Source: Halorientalis sp. IM1011 (GTDB taxonomy: Archaea; Halobacteriota; Halobacteria; Halobacteriales; Haloarculaceae). From it: DNA of 64,000 nt. The stretch lies in contig NZ_CP019067.1 of NCBI RefSeq assembly GCF_001989615.1, positions 1,860,001-1,924,000 of the forward strand, read 5' to 3'. This document shows, piece by piece, positions 1-7,916 of the stretch. Position numbers and translations under genes: made by a program. The notes beneath the pieces are model-generated. The model had not been told where the DNA came from, ran no database searches, and saw only the letters and a list, made by a program, of their open reading frames with translations. How positions within the stretch are numbered: position 1 is the first letter of the stretch; every line of letters begins with the position of its first letter.

Positions 1-356
1 GCACTCTCGGGGACCCGCTCTGTGACCTGGGCTGGCTGCTCTTCTTCTGGCCCGACCCCGAGGACGACCTGACGCCGCTGATGCAGACGATGGCACCCTC
101 CTTCACCGCTGACGAGGACTATCTGACACGGGGCGAACTCGTCGAGCGCTACGAAGAGAAAACGGGCGTCGCCGTCGAGAACCAGCGGTTCTACCGCGTG
201 CTGGCGGTGTACAAGATGGCCGCGCTGGGCGAGATGTTCTTCGCACGGTACCTGATGGGCAACTCGGACAACACGCTCTACCAGATGATGGAGGACGGCG
301 TGCCGACGATGGCCGACCACGCGGTCGAGATCATCGAGGGCGAGCGCCCCCTGTAG
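1..356 (+). CDS. APH/ACAD10-type phosphotransferase, C-terminal part
   Basis: Only the last ~117 residues are in the window; the frame is open from base 3, so the gene begins upstream. The first visible residues read TLGDPLCDLGWLLFFW, the GDPxxDLg signature that follows the catalytic loop of aminoglycoside-phosphotransferase-fold kinases. The helical tail with FYRVLAVYKMAALGEMF resembles the kinase domain of the ACAD10/ACAD11 type, found in many haloarchaea near acyl-CoA metabolism genes. The catalytic HGD loop would lie outside the window, so the substrate cannot be judged. Its stop codon is immediately followed by the ATG of the next gene, suggesting co-transcription. Confidence 0.75.
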   Translation, partial: TLGDPLCDLGWLLFFWPDPEDDLTPLMQTMAPSFTADEDYLTRGELVERYEEKTGVAVENQRFYRVLAVYKMAALGEMFFARYLMGNSDNTLYQMMEDGVPTMADHAVEIIEGERPL

Positions 357-1022
357 ATGTCCGTCCACACCGTCGATCGACTGGAGGACGTGCCAGAGCC
401 CGCGCCCGAGGCGACCTTCGTCGTCGTGGACGTGATCATCTCCTCGACCAGCGTCGTTCGCCTGCTGGAGGCTGGGGCTCGCTACGTCCGCCCGTTCGCC
501 GATGTCGACGCCGCCCGCGCGTTCAAGGCAGACACCGAGAACGCGCTCCTCGTGGGCGAGCAGGGCGGCCAGCCCGTCGACGGCTTCGACTGCTCGCCGC
601 TGCCCTCGCTGATCGCCGAGCGGGACTTCGACGACCGCCCGGTGGGCATCCTCACCTCCAACGGGACCCGCGCGGTCCACCGGATCGGTGACGACGCCGA
701 CGTGCTGATCGGCAGCACCGTCAACGCCGCCGCCGTCGCCGATCACCTGTGCGAGCGCGACGGGGACGTGTGGCTGGTCGCCGCCGGCCGACAGGGCGAC
801 CGCACGCCCGAGGACTCCGCGGGCGTCGAGCTGATCCGCCGACACTACGCCGACGAAACTGCCGCGTTCACGTCCGACGACCTGGCGGCACAGGTCCGCG
901 AGAGCGGCACCGCCGAGTGGTTGCAGGGCCTTGGCTTCGAGAACGAGGTCGAGGATCTCTGTGCGTTCGACACCAGCGACGTGGTGCCGCGACTGCGCGA
1001 TGGGCGGTTCGTCCGGGAGTGA
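357..1022 (+). CDS. comB: 2-phosphosulfolactate phosphatase family protein (ComB-like)
   Basis: The 221-residue product matches the ComB family in length and motifs. It has an N-terminal strand VVVDVIISSTS (about residues 22-32) carrying the acidic metal ligand, then GEQGGQPVDGFDCSPLPS and LTSNGTRAV, the family's conserved blocks. ComB removes phosphate from 2-phosphosulfolactate with Mg2+ in coenzyme M synthesis. Haloarchaea are not methanogens, so here the substrate may be another phosphosulfonate or small acid phosphate; that is inference. The start abuts the preceding stop (TAGATG), so translation is probably coupled. Confidence 0.8.
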   Translation: MSVHTVDRLEDVPEPAPEATFVVVDVIISSTSVVRLLEAGARYVRPFADVDAARAFKADTENALLVGEQGGQPVDGFDCSPLPSLIAERDFDDRPVGILTSNGTRAVHRIGDDADVLIGSTVNAAAVADHLCERDGDVWLVAAGRQGDRTPEDSAGVELIRRHYADETAAFTSDDLAAQVRESGTAEWLQGLGFENEVEDLCAFDTSDVVPRLRDGRFVRE

Positions 1023-1119
1023 CGCGTTTGGCAGCTGGCGAGTGCCCTGTCACACCGTTGCAGGGCGTTCCGGGAGTCGTAACGTATTTCAGGTGCAGAT
1101 GGCTTACGTTGAATTGCGT

Positions 1120-1191
1120 GTCCGGGCTGGGGTAGTGGTATCCTGTATCCCTGTGGCGGATACGACGTGGGTTCAATTCCCGCGCCCGGAC
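1120..1191 (+). tRNA. tRNA-His (GTG anticodon)
   Basis: The cloverleaf folds by eye: acceptor stem TCCGGGC (1121-1127) pairs with GCCCGGA (1184-1190), anticodon stem TATCC/GGATA (1146-1150/1158-1162) encloses loop CTGTGGC with anticodon GTG at 1153-1155, and the T arm carries GGGTTCAATTCCC. G at 1120 is the genome-encoded G-1 opposite C73 at 1191, the histidine identity pair. No intron and no encoded CCA. Confidence 0.93.
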
Positions 1192-1298
1192 CTACATTAT
1201 AATTCATTACAAACACTCGCCGAATAACTCCGTTCTTCACTTTCACTTTCACCGTGGGTGGCGCGGAATGAAGTGTTGTCTTTGTAAAAGAACAGACC

Positions 1299-2204
1299 AT
1301 GCCGGAAGAGGAATGTCCGACGTGCGGGGAGGGGTTCGACAGTCGCCGTGGACTCGCTGTCCATCATAGCCACGCACACGACGAGAAGCTACCGAACCGT
1401 GAGTGTGACGAGTGTGGCGTTCGGTTCTACTCGGAGTGGGAACGCAAGTACTGCTCGGATGCCTGCCGGTACGAGAACCGAGATAACGCAGGCGAGAACA
1501 ATCCGAATTACAGCGGCGGTAAGACGACGACCGAGTGTGACATCTGCGGCACGGCGTTCGAGTACTATCCATCCGACAAGGAGGGGCTGTACTGCGCGGA
1601 CTGTGTCGAAGACGAAGACTGGCGTGATCCACCGAAAATCACGGGCTCGGACCATTACCGCTGGAGGGGTGGCAAGCGCGAACTCGACTGTGAGACGTGT
1701 GGCAAAACAGTTGAGCGTCACCCATGGAACATCACCGGCGAGGCCACGTTCTGTAGCGACGAGTGCCAATACGAGTGGCTCTCCGAATCGTTCACCGGCG
1801 AGGGTCACCCCAACTGGGAAGGCGGCGACACGGGCAACTACGGGAAGGGCTGGAACCGAATCAGGAAACTCGCACTGGAGCGGGACGGCTACGAATGTAC
1901 CCACTGCGGCAAGACGAAAGCAGAGATCGGGCGGAATCCCGACGTGCATCACATCGTCCCGGTGCGCGTGTTCGCGGCGGCGCGTGGTTTCACGAAGGAA
2001 GACGCCCACTACAAAGAGAACGTGGTCTCGCTGTGTGTCGACTGCCACCGGAAGGCCGACTTCGGGGTGATCCCGAAGGCGCGGCTGCTGTCGTACGTGC
2101 CGTTCGGGCGGAGATACGGACCACACACCGGTCTCCCGGAGGGAGCGGGGCGAGTCGAGAGCGGGAGCCGACGGGCACAGCGGCCCGAACAGCCCGTGCG
2201 GTGA
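1299..2204 (+). CDS. Free-standing HNH endonuclease with repeated zinc modules
   Basis: The 301-residue protein begins with a C2H2-like finger (C6, C9, H22/H23, H27). Three zinc-ribbon-like modules follow (CDECGVRF..CSDAC, CDICGTAF..CADC, CETCGKTV..CSDEC). Each is trailed by a short G(E/S)xxPNYxGG-like motif (GENNPNYSGG, GSDHYRWRGG, GEGHPNWEGG) resembling NUMOD-type DNA-binding motifs of homing endonucleases. The C-terminus is a complete HNH domain, with CTHCG, DVHHIVPVR and LCVDCH at about residues 195-250. It sits between tRNA-His and the 3-prime end of the DUF4350-like gene in a relatively AT-rich patch, with a repeated copy of that neighbour's 3-prime end beside it. I infer a laterally acquired selfish or DNA-processing nuclease. 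The exact start is uncertain. Confidence 0.8.
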   Translation: MPEEECPTCGEGFDSRRGLAVHHSHAHDEKLPNRECDECGVRFYSEWERKYCSDACRYENRDNAGENNPNYSGGKTTTECDICGTAFEYYPSDKEGLYCADCVEDEDWRDPPKITGSDHYRWRGGKRELDCETCGKTVERHPWNITGEATFCSDECQYEWLSESFTGEGHPNWEGGDTGNYGKGWNRIRKLALERDGYECTHCGKTKAEIGRNPDVHHIVPVRVFAAARGFTKEDAHYKENVVSLCVDCHRKADFGVIPKARLLSYVPFGRRYGPHTGLPEGAGRVESGSRRAQRPEQPVR

Positions 2205-2228
2205 CTGCCGAAAAGAGAGCGCTCGTCG

Positions 2229-2288
2229 AGTGATTACGGCGAAGTCCCGTCTCCGGGGAGTGACTACGGCGAGGTGCCGTTACCCGGC
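2229..2288. repeat. Tandem 30-bp imperfect repeat spanning the DUF4350-like stop codon
   Basis: Bases 2229-2258 and 2259-2288 agree at 23 of 30 positions by eye. The second unit holds the last codons and stop of the minus-strand gene (PGNGTSP-stop). The first unit, just beyond the stop, still spells GDGTSP-stop in the same sense. It looks like a diverged duplicate of the gene's 3-prime end rather than a terminator. Confidence 0.65.
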
Positions 2289-3346
2289 AGGGTCGGTGTC
2301 GTGTCGGGCTGGGTCGAGTCGCCGAAGCCGCCGGTTCCGGTACCGGGTCCGGTCGCGGAGTCCGTCGGTTCCGGGACGCCGGGCTGTTTGTCGCCGGCGA
2401 CGAGGAAGCTCGCCATGTTACTCACGAAGGCGTCGTTGTCGGCGACGGTCGCGCTGTCGGGCGCGATGAAGTTCGTGTTGCCGACGGCGACGACGCTGTC
2501 GGTCCGGACGGCGACGGGATAGGTGCCGTCGCGGCGCGTCGCGGACGACGTGGCGTCGCTCTCGACGATCGGTGTCGCGTCGCCGTCGGTGGTCAGCGCG
2601 GTCGCGTCGTCGAATACCAGTCGGTCGACGCCGGCGGTGAGGTCGCCGTCGCCGGCCGACTCGGCGTAGATGCGCTGGAAGTTGTTGGCGTTGGTCTCCA
2701 TGTCGTAGAGGTAGCCGGCGCCGAAGGAGATGCCGAAGGTGGCGGCGAGGTTGGTCGGCTGGCCGGGCGTGGTCGTGGTGCCGGTCCCGGTGCCGATCGG
2801 GATGTCGACCGGGAGCGACTGGCTAGCGGAGGACGGTGGGACCGGATCGGCCAGCAGCAGCACGCGGCCGCCGGCGTCGGCGAAGGACTCGATCCCGTTG
2901 ATCTCGCCGGTGGTGTACGCGCTCGCGGGGTTGGCGACGACGAAGGCGTCGGCGGACCGGAGCGTCGCGTTGAGGCCGGAATCGCCGCCCGAGAGGCCGC
3001 CGGTGCCGCTTCCGAGGCCGCTACTGGAGCCGCCGGCGTAGAACCGCACGTCGTGGCCGCTCTCGATCAGGGCGTCGACCAGCGGTTCCATGTCGCTCTC
3101 GCCGATCGCGTTGCCGTGGCTCTGGTCGACGACGACGGTTTTCGTCTCGTCGCTCTGGGGCGATTCGACGGTGCCGTTGTCGTCGACCGCGGTCGGGAGC
3201 AACTCGGTGTCGTAGGCCGGTGCCTCCGTGTCGCCAGCGGGGGACGACCCGGAGAGGAGCGTCCCGGTGGCGGCGGTGGCGCCGAGTACGACGACCACGA
3301 CGACTGCGAAGACGCCGACCCCTTTCAGGAGGTCAGTTCCCGCCAT
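2264..3346 (-). CDS. DUF4350-like membrane-anchored protein
   Basis: A 360-residue protein with one N-terminal membrane segment (about residues 10-28) followed by a large domain presumably outside the cytoplasm. The domain starts TVVVDQSHGNAIGESDMEPLVDALIESGHDV and continues with VLLLADPV and VVAVGNTNF strands, matching the glutamine-amidotransferase-like DUF4350 fold seen next to transporter and protease genes. The last ~30 residues are Gly/Ser/Thr/Pro-rich. A strong Shine-Dalgarno GGAGGTGA lies about 10 bases before the ATG, inside the end of the SppA gene, with which it overlaps by 14 bases. It is the last gene of a three-gene minus-strand operon. Function unknown. Confidence 0.75.
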   Translation of the reverse strand: MAGTDLLKGVGVFAVVVVVVLGATAATGTLLSGSSPAGDTEAPAYDTELLPTAVDDNGTVESPQSDETKTVVVDQSHGNAIGESDMEPLVDALIESGHDVRFYAGGSSSGLGSGTGGLSGGDSGLNATLRSADAFVVANPASAYTTGEINGIESFADAGGRVLLLADPVPPSSASQSLPVDIPIGTGTGTTTTPGQPTNLAATFGISFGAGYLYDMETNANNFQRIYAESAGDGDLTAGVDRLVFDDATALTTDGDATPIVESDATSSATRRDGTYPVAVRTDSVVAVGNTNFIAPDSATVADNDAFVSNMASFLVAGDKQPGVPEPTDSATGPGTGTGGFGDSTQPDTTPTLPGNGTSP

Positions 3347-4235
3347 CGGCGCTCACCTCCGTTACGTTCCCGCTGTCGGGAGTTTTCAGTTGTCCGTGGA
3401 GCATGAGGTACTGGGTCGTCTCGACGGTGACGCCGTCGCTGGCCGTCCCGCCGGAGCCGTTCAGTCCGATCGAACTCAGCGTACTCGGGGTCGGTGACTC
3501 CTTCCGGACGGTCCGGTAGTCGGAGAGGCCGGCGTCCTCGGCCGCGGCATTCACGGCCGCGTCGAGCCCGCCGACCTCGTCGGCGAGTCCGAGCTCGACG
3601 CTGCGGGTGCCGGAGTACACTTTCGCGTAGGACAACTCGGTCGCCGAGAGGTTGAGTTCGTCCTCGCGTTCGGCGACGACGCTGTCGACGAACGCGCGGC
3701 GGAGCGCTTCGACGCGCTGGCGGGCCTCGTCCTCGGTCGCGCCGGTGACCTTGTCGGGACCGGTCGTGATCTGGTTGTCCGGCGCGCCGGTCTGGGGGAC
3801 GACCGCCCGGACACCGACGCTGCCGACGGTGCTGGCCGGCGTCACGTAGATGCCGTCCGCAGGGGCGCTCATGTAGTAGGCTCCCGAGGCCGCCATCCCG
3901 GTGACGGCGACTTTCACGGGCATCTGCTCGCTGGTCCGCTTGACCGCGAGATAGAGCTGCTCGCTGACGGAGGCCAGCCCGCCGCCGCTGTTGATGTCGA
4001 GGACGACGGCTTCGATCGAGTCGTTCTGGCGAGCCTCGCGCAGGTCCTCGATGGCCGCCGTGGCGGTGTCACCGTTGATGGTGCCGTGCATCTCGACGAC
4101 GGCGACGGTGCCGTCGGGGTCGGTCGTCGCGCCCCACGCGTACGGGACGAGCGCGGCACCGACGACGAGACCGACGACGCCGAACACGACGACGGGGCCG
4201 CCGAGGCGGTCGAGGAGACCGGGATCGCGGCTCAC
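3333..4235 (-). CDS. sppA: Signal peptide peptidase SppA-like serine protease (S49)
   Basis: A 300-residue product with an N-terminal membrane anchor (residues 13-35) and an S49 protease domain. Key motifs are VAVVEMHGTI, LDINSGGG (oxyanion region), VTGMAASGAYYMSAPAD with the nucleophile Ser117, and a candidate general-base lysine near residue 162. This is the short archaeal/SppA36 form. It probably degrades leftover signal peptides or membrane fragments. The start is GTG at 4235, preceded by GGAGGTGG at 4242-4249. It overlaps the LolA-like gene by 4 bases upstream and the DUF4350-like gene by 14 bases downstream, so the three are likely one mRNA acting at the cell envelope. Confidence 0.88.
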   Translation of the reverse strand: MSRDPGLLDRLGGPVVVFGVVGLVVGAALVPYAWGATTDPDGTVAVVEMHGTINGDTATAAIEDLREARQNDSIEAVVLDINSGGGLASVSEQLYLAVKRTSEQMPVKVAVTGMAASGAYYMSAPADGIYVTPASTVGSVGVRAVVPQTGAPDNQITTGPDKVTGATEDEARQRVEALRRAFVDSVVAEREDELNLSATELSYAKVYSGTRSVELGLADEVGGLDAAVNAAAEDAGLSDYRTVRKESPTPSTLSSIGLNGSGGTASDGVTVETTQYLMLHGQLKTPDSGNVTEVSADGGN

Positions 4236-4903
4236 GCCGTCCCACCTCCGGTGACCGGGGCCGTCCCGGCGTCGGGGGTCTCGGCGGGCGCGCCCAGCGA
4301 GACGTTCCGGAAGCGGATCGTCTCGGTCACCTGCTCGCCGTCCTCGGTCCAGTTCGACTCGATCCGGAGCGGGACCACTCGCTCGGCGTCGACCCAGACC
4401 CGTCGTTCGGGCTGGCTCTCGGTGGCGTCCTCGGGCGGCGTGATCGAGAAGACCGCGGCGGGGCGGCCGTCGAGTTTGTCGGTGCCCTCGAAGACGACCT
4501 CGTTGTCGCGCACGAGGTCGGCCGCGACCGTGCCGAAGCGTGCGCTGGCTTCAGCCTCGGTGTCGACACGCTCGCCCGCGAACAGCTTCGTCGACGGGTT
4601 CTCGATCACGGCGACCTCGCCGGCGTTCGGGCCGGTGTGGTAGGCGATCGCGAGCGAGTCGCCCTTGTCGAAGGCGACGGTCGCGCGGGTCGTCCGGGTC
4701 TCCGTCCCGACCGCGACCCGCTGGATCATCGTCGCCTCGAATCCGTCGAGGGTCTCGTAGCGCGATTCGACCTGGTCCGCGACGGCGTCCGGATCGTCGA
4801 CCGCTGTCCCGGGGGCCCCGAGACAGCCGGCTGTCACGAACACGAGTCCGACGACGCCCATGAGGGCACGCCGCCGGGTTCGACCTCGTAATAATGATGA
4901 CAT
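4232..4903 (-). CDS. LolA/DUF2092-like lipoprotein
   Basis: I choose the ATG at 4903 because it gives an arginine-rich signal followed by a lipobox, VFVTAGCLG, with the modified Cys at 27; longer frames upstream lack a signal. The mature ~195 residues have the outer-membrane-lipoprotein carrier pattern: an N-terminal helix VADQVESRYETLDGFEATM, then strands including VWVDAERVVPLRIES and VTETIRFRNVSLG. Archaeal members are thought to bind lipids or lipoproteins at the cell surface. It is the first gene of the operon with SppA and the DUF4350-like protein. Confidence 0.75.
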   Translation of the reverse strand: MSSLLRGRTRRRALMGVVGLVFVTAGCLGAPGTAVDDPDAVADQVESRYETLDGFEATMIQRVAVGTETRTTRATVAFDKGDSLAIAYHTGPNAGEVAVIENPSTKLFAGERVDTEAEASARFGTVAADLVRDNEVVFEGTDKLDGRPAAVFSITPPEDATESQPERRVWVDAERVVPLRIESNWTEDGEQVTETIRFRNVSLGAPAETPDAGTAPVTGGGTA

Positions 4904-4978
4904 GCGTCGCTTCCGTCTACACTTACCGACACTTTGGTGTCCCGTGGAGAGTTTCTGATTCAGCACACGGGCCACAAG

Positions 4979-4986
4979 ATTTATAT
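4979..4986 (+). promoter_or_regulatory. TATA box for the 5059 gene
   Basis: ATTTATAT at 4979-4986 in an otherwise GC-rich stretch predicts transcription starting near 5008. That leaves a leader of about 50 bases before the ATG at 5059, longer than most plus-strand genes here. Confidence 0.5.
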
Positions 4987-5058
4987 GTTGGTTGTGGCAC
5001 ATCCGATCGACCGATGGCAGACGGTGTGTTTTAACCCGTCTCGTGACAACCCTGCCAC

Positions 5059-5499
5059 ATGGTCGAGACCTACGACGCTGCGGGGTGGGCGGAGGCGCTG
5101 GCCCGTGTGCGACAGGTGGGCCACGAGAACCGCGTCGTCGTCTCGAAGACTGTCGAGCCTGGGCTCCCGGACTCGGTCGAGGTGCGGCCCTCGAACTTTC
5201 CGTGGTCGATCCACGGCGGTGCGGTCCGGGTCTACCGGGAGGACAGCCCGGGCGAACACGTCCAGATCAAGGAGTTCCGGGATCGGTGGGAGGTGTCGCT
5301 CGACCGGGTGAACCCCCACTATCAACCGCTGGGCCACGCCCGCAACGACGTGCCGGTGGCGTCGCTGGTCTCGCTGCCGCTGTTCGCGGCCACGCAGTCC
5401 GTCAGCCTCGTCGGAGCGCTCGCGTCGACAACCGTCGAAAAACAGGGATCGCTCGTGAACGACCGACTCGTCCCGCTGGCCGGGAAGGTCCTGATCTGA
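5059..5499 (+). CDS. Conserved haloarchaeal protein of unknown function
   Basis: A 146-residue soluble protein that I do not recognise as a named family. It opens VETYDAAGWAEALARVRQVGHENRVVVSKTVEPGLPDSVEVRPSNFPWSIHGG; the middle carries REDSPGEHVQIKEFRDRWEVSLDRVNPHYQPLGH. The C-terminal 40 residues are more hydrophobic (VASLVSLPLFAATQSVSLVGAL) but contain no clear membrane helix. It stands alone on the plus strand behind its own TATA box and ends just before the convergent OsmC gene. Confidence 0.65.
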   Translation: MVETYDAAGWAEALARVRQVGHENRVVVSKTVEPGLPDSVEVRPSNFPWSIHGGAVRVYREDSPGEHVQIKEFRDRWEVSLDRVNPHYQPLGHARNDVPVASLVSLPLFAATQSVSLVGALASTTVEKQGSLVNDRLVPLAGKVLI

Positions 5500-5503
5500 C
5501 CGT

Positions 5504-6100
5504 TCAGTCGCCGCGGACGGTCACCGAGGGCTCGTTCGGGTGCGCGTGAGTCAGCATGCCGTACACCGGCGATTGTCGGTAGTAGGCCGCCAGTTTCTCG
5601 CGCTCGTCGTCGTCGAGGCCCGTCCCGTCGATCTCGATTTCGATCTCGGGATCGCCCACCACGTCCTCGAACGCGTCCGAGTGGCCGAACAGGACCTGCG
5701 TGTCGACCGGGAGGCTGACGGTGGTCTCGGTGTCACCGACGTCGATCCCGTCCCGGAGCGCGTTGTAGGCGACCGTGGCGTTGATGCAGGCGGCGACCGC
5801 CGACAGGGCCGTCTCGACGGCCTCGATCCGGTCTGCCGGCTCGGAAAAGCCCATCTCCGCCTCGATCTCCGGTGGGACGCCGAAGCTAAATTCGTGCTCG
5901 CGGTCCGCGCCCATCTCCTCGCCGCCGAGCGACCACTCGCCGACGGACGCGGCGGTCCGGGCGGCCACGTCCTCGCTCTCGCCGCGTGCCCTGAACTCCA
6001 GTCTCGCTTCCTCGGGTTCGTCGCCGACCCACTCGACGAACTCGTGATACGTGTCGAGGTCGACGCCCATGCGCTGTCGTGTCGGTTCTTCGGATGCCAT
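5504..6100 (-). CDS. OsmC/YhfA-family protein lacking the second cysteine
   Basis: The 198-residue protein has the OsmC fold order, ending in the helix ETALSAVAACINATVAYNAL with the redox Cys105. In peroxidase-active OsmC/Ohr proteins a second Cys sits in a CPVxxxL motif; here it reads QSPVYGML with Ser177. So the two-cysteine hydroperoxide mechanism is not available, as in YhfA-type relatives whose role is unclear. Met11 (MGVDLDTYHEF) is a possible alternative start. Monocistronic, convergent with the 5059 gene. Confidence 0.85.
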   Translation of the reverse strand: MASEEPTRQRMGVDLDTYHEFVEWVGDEPEEARLEFRARGESEDVAARTAASVGEWSLGGEEMGADREHEFSFGVPPEIEAEMGFSEPADRIEAVETALSAVAACINATVAYNALRDGIDVGDTETTVSLPVDTQVLFGHSDAFEDVVGDPEIEIEIDGTGLDDDEREKLAAYYRQSPVYGMLTHAHPNEPSVTVRGD

Positions 6101-6320
6101 ACGAGGAGGGACACTATCCGGATCCGTAGTTATGAGCCGCCCACCTGCGCCCCCGACGCGGTAGGGTCGCCGACTCTCGTCGAGGCTCGTCTCCCGCCGG
6201 CACCTGTCCGCGACGCTACCGGTGAGACGCCGGAGTCGGGTAGGTCGTCGTTAGTGCTGGTGGCCGCCACGACTGTCGTGCCCCGTTACCTCTTTTGTGT
6301 GTGGGGTCCTCTCCTCGGTC

Positions 6321-7055
6321 GTGCAGGTCGCACTGGTCACGGTCGGGGACGAGTTGCTCGCGGGGGACACGGTGAACACGAACGCCTCGTGGCTGGCAGA
6401 ACGACTCGCCGAGCGGGGCGTGTCGGTCCGGCGCGTACTGGTCGTGCCCGACGAGCGCGCGGAGATCGCCGAACGCGTGCGGGCCTACAGTGGGGCCTAC
6501 GACGCCGTCCTGGTCACCGGCGGGCTCGGGGGGACGCCCGACGACGTGACGATGGCGGCCGTCGCCGACGCCTTCGACCGTGGCCTCGCGGTAGACGAGC
6601 TGGCGCTGGCCGACGTGGAAGAGACCCTCGAAGCCATCGCCGGCGACTATCCCGACCTCGAGGTCGACGCCGAGGCCGAGGCCACGATCCCAGAGGGGAG
6701 TCGGCCCCTGCTCAACCGCGCGGGACTGGCCCCGGGCTGTGTGGTCGAGAACGTCTACGTCCTGCCGGGAATCCCCGACGAGATGAAGACCATGTTCGAG
6801 GACGTGGAAGACGAGTTCGAGGGCGACGCGATCTCGGAGTTCCTCTACACGGAGAAACCGGAGGCCAACCTCGTGGACGCCCTGACCGACGCGGGCGCAC
6901 AGTTCGACGTGACCGTCGGCTGTTATCCCGATCGGGACGCGGGCCACAATCGGCTGAAAGTGACCGGTGACGACCCCGAACAGGTCGACGCCGCGACGGC
7001 GTGGCTCGCAGAGAAAGTGGACGCGAGCGAGGAGCCACCGGCTGGCGAGGACTAG
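6321..7055 (+). CDS. CinA/MoaB-like molybdopterin-binding domain protein
   Basis: The product starts MQVALVTVGDELLAGDTVNTNASWLAERLAERG, the classic CinA N-terminal (MoCF-fold) signature, and continues with VLVTGGLGGTPDDVTMAAVADAF and LPGIPDEMKTMFE. It has no C-terminal nicotinamide-nucleotide amidase domain, so it is the short archaeal form. Homologues act as nucleotide pyrophosphatases on ADP-ribose or as molybdopterin-related enzymes; which applies here cannot be told. I use GTG 6321; an in-frame GTG at 6297 would add eight unlikely residues. Its stop overlaps the convergent arfA stop by four bases. Confidence 0.8.
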   Translation: MQVALVTVGDELLAGDTVNTNASWLAERLAERGVSVRRVLVVPDERAEIAERVRAYSGAYDAVLVTGGLGGTPDDVTMAAVADAFDRGLAVDELALADVEETLEAIAGDYPDLEVDAEAEATIPEGSRPLLNRAGLAPGCVVENVYVLPGIPDEMKTMFEDVEDEFEGDAISEFLYTEKPEANLVDALTDAGAQFDVTVGCYPDRDAGHNRLKVTGDDPEQVDAATAWLAEKVDASEEPPAGED

Positions 7056-7837
7056 TCGTCGGCCGCGACCGCGGGCGGCTCGGTGAACTCGACCGTCGTC
7101 CCGTCCTCGCGACACTCCTCCAGCGCGTGTTTGGCGGCCATGCCGGCGGCCTGTGCGACGCCGGCCTGTCCGACCCCCACTTTCAGGTCCACGTCGACTG
7201 CCTCGCGGACGTGGTCGATGGCGTCGCGGTAGTCGGCCGTCGAGAGGTCCGCACAGACGGCGATGATGTTGTCGCCGCCGACGAAAAAGGAGAGGGAGTC
7301 GTGGGCCTGTCGCATGTAGCGCATCAGTTCGGCGTAGCCCTGTTCGATCCGGATGAACGTGTCGAACTCGTTGAGTTCGTCCGTGTACTTGCCCGTCGCG
7401 TCGTTCACGTCGAAGTGGGCGATCTGTACGTCGTCGTCCGTCCGCTCGTCCTCGGCGAGGGTCTCGCCCCGAAGGATCTCCCGTCGGGTCTCGTCCTGTG
7501 CGCTGCCGGCCTCCTGGAGGCGATCCGAGGCACGGCCCAGCGCGGCGACCGGCGAGGCGTCGACTGCGACGCTCACGCTCGCGGTGACGGGGTAGCGGTT
7601 CCCGATGGACTCCTGGACCAGTGCGAGGTCCTCGGCGTCGAGTCCGTTGGTCACGGCGACCATGTTGTCGAATCGGCCGAAGAAGGCGTATCCCTGGCGG
7701 TTACCGACGAGCTGGGACACGTCGGCGTACAGCCGCGACTGCATCGTCTGGAGGTCGACCTCCCGGCGCGGCGTCGGCGTGACTGTCCAGGGCCCGTAGT
7801 TGTCGATCTGGATCAGCGTAACCTGCGTGTTAGTCAC
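7052..7837 (-). CDS. arfA: GTP cyclohydrolase III (GTP cyclohydrolase IIa)
   Basis: The 261-residue sequence matches ArfA over its length: TLIQIDNYGPWTVTPTPRREVDLQTMQSRLYADV at the N-terminus, FFGRFDNMVAVTNG, and a repeated second half with FFVGGDNIIAVCADL. The protein is two diverged nucleotidyl-cyclase-like halves. It converts GTP to formamidopyrimidine phosphate, the archaeal entry into riboflavin and coenzyme F420 synthesis. It lies next to, but on the face of it is not part of, the pterin-synthase cluster that follows; 79 bases separate it from the methyltransferase gene upstream on the same strand. Confidence 0.92.
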   Translation of the reverse strand: MTNTQVTLIQIDNYGPWTVTPTPRREVDLQTMQSRLYADVSQLVGNRQGYAFFGRFDNMVAVTNGLDAEDLALVQESIGNRYPVTASVSVAVDASPVAALGRASDRLQEAGSAQDETRREILRGETLAEDERTDDDVQIAHFDVNDATGKYTDELNEFDTFIRIEQGYAELMRYMRQAHDSLSFFVGGDNIIAVCADLSTADYRDAIDHVREAVDVDLKVGVGQAGVAQAAGMAAKHALEECREDGTTVEFTEPPAVAADD

Positions 7838-7916
7838 GATACCCGTTGTACGGGGTAGAGGAGTATTGTTCTTTGGAAGACGGTCGGATGAGCCGAGAGG
7901 TCTGCGCCCCCGCTCC

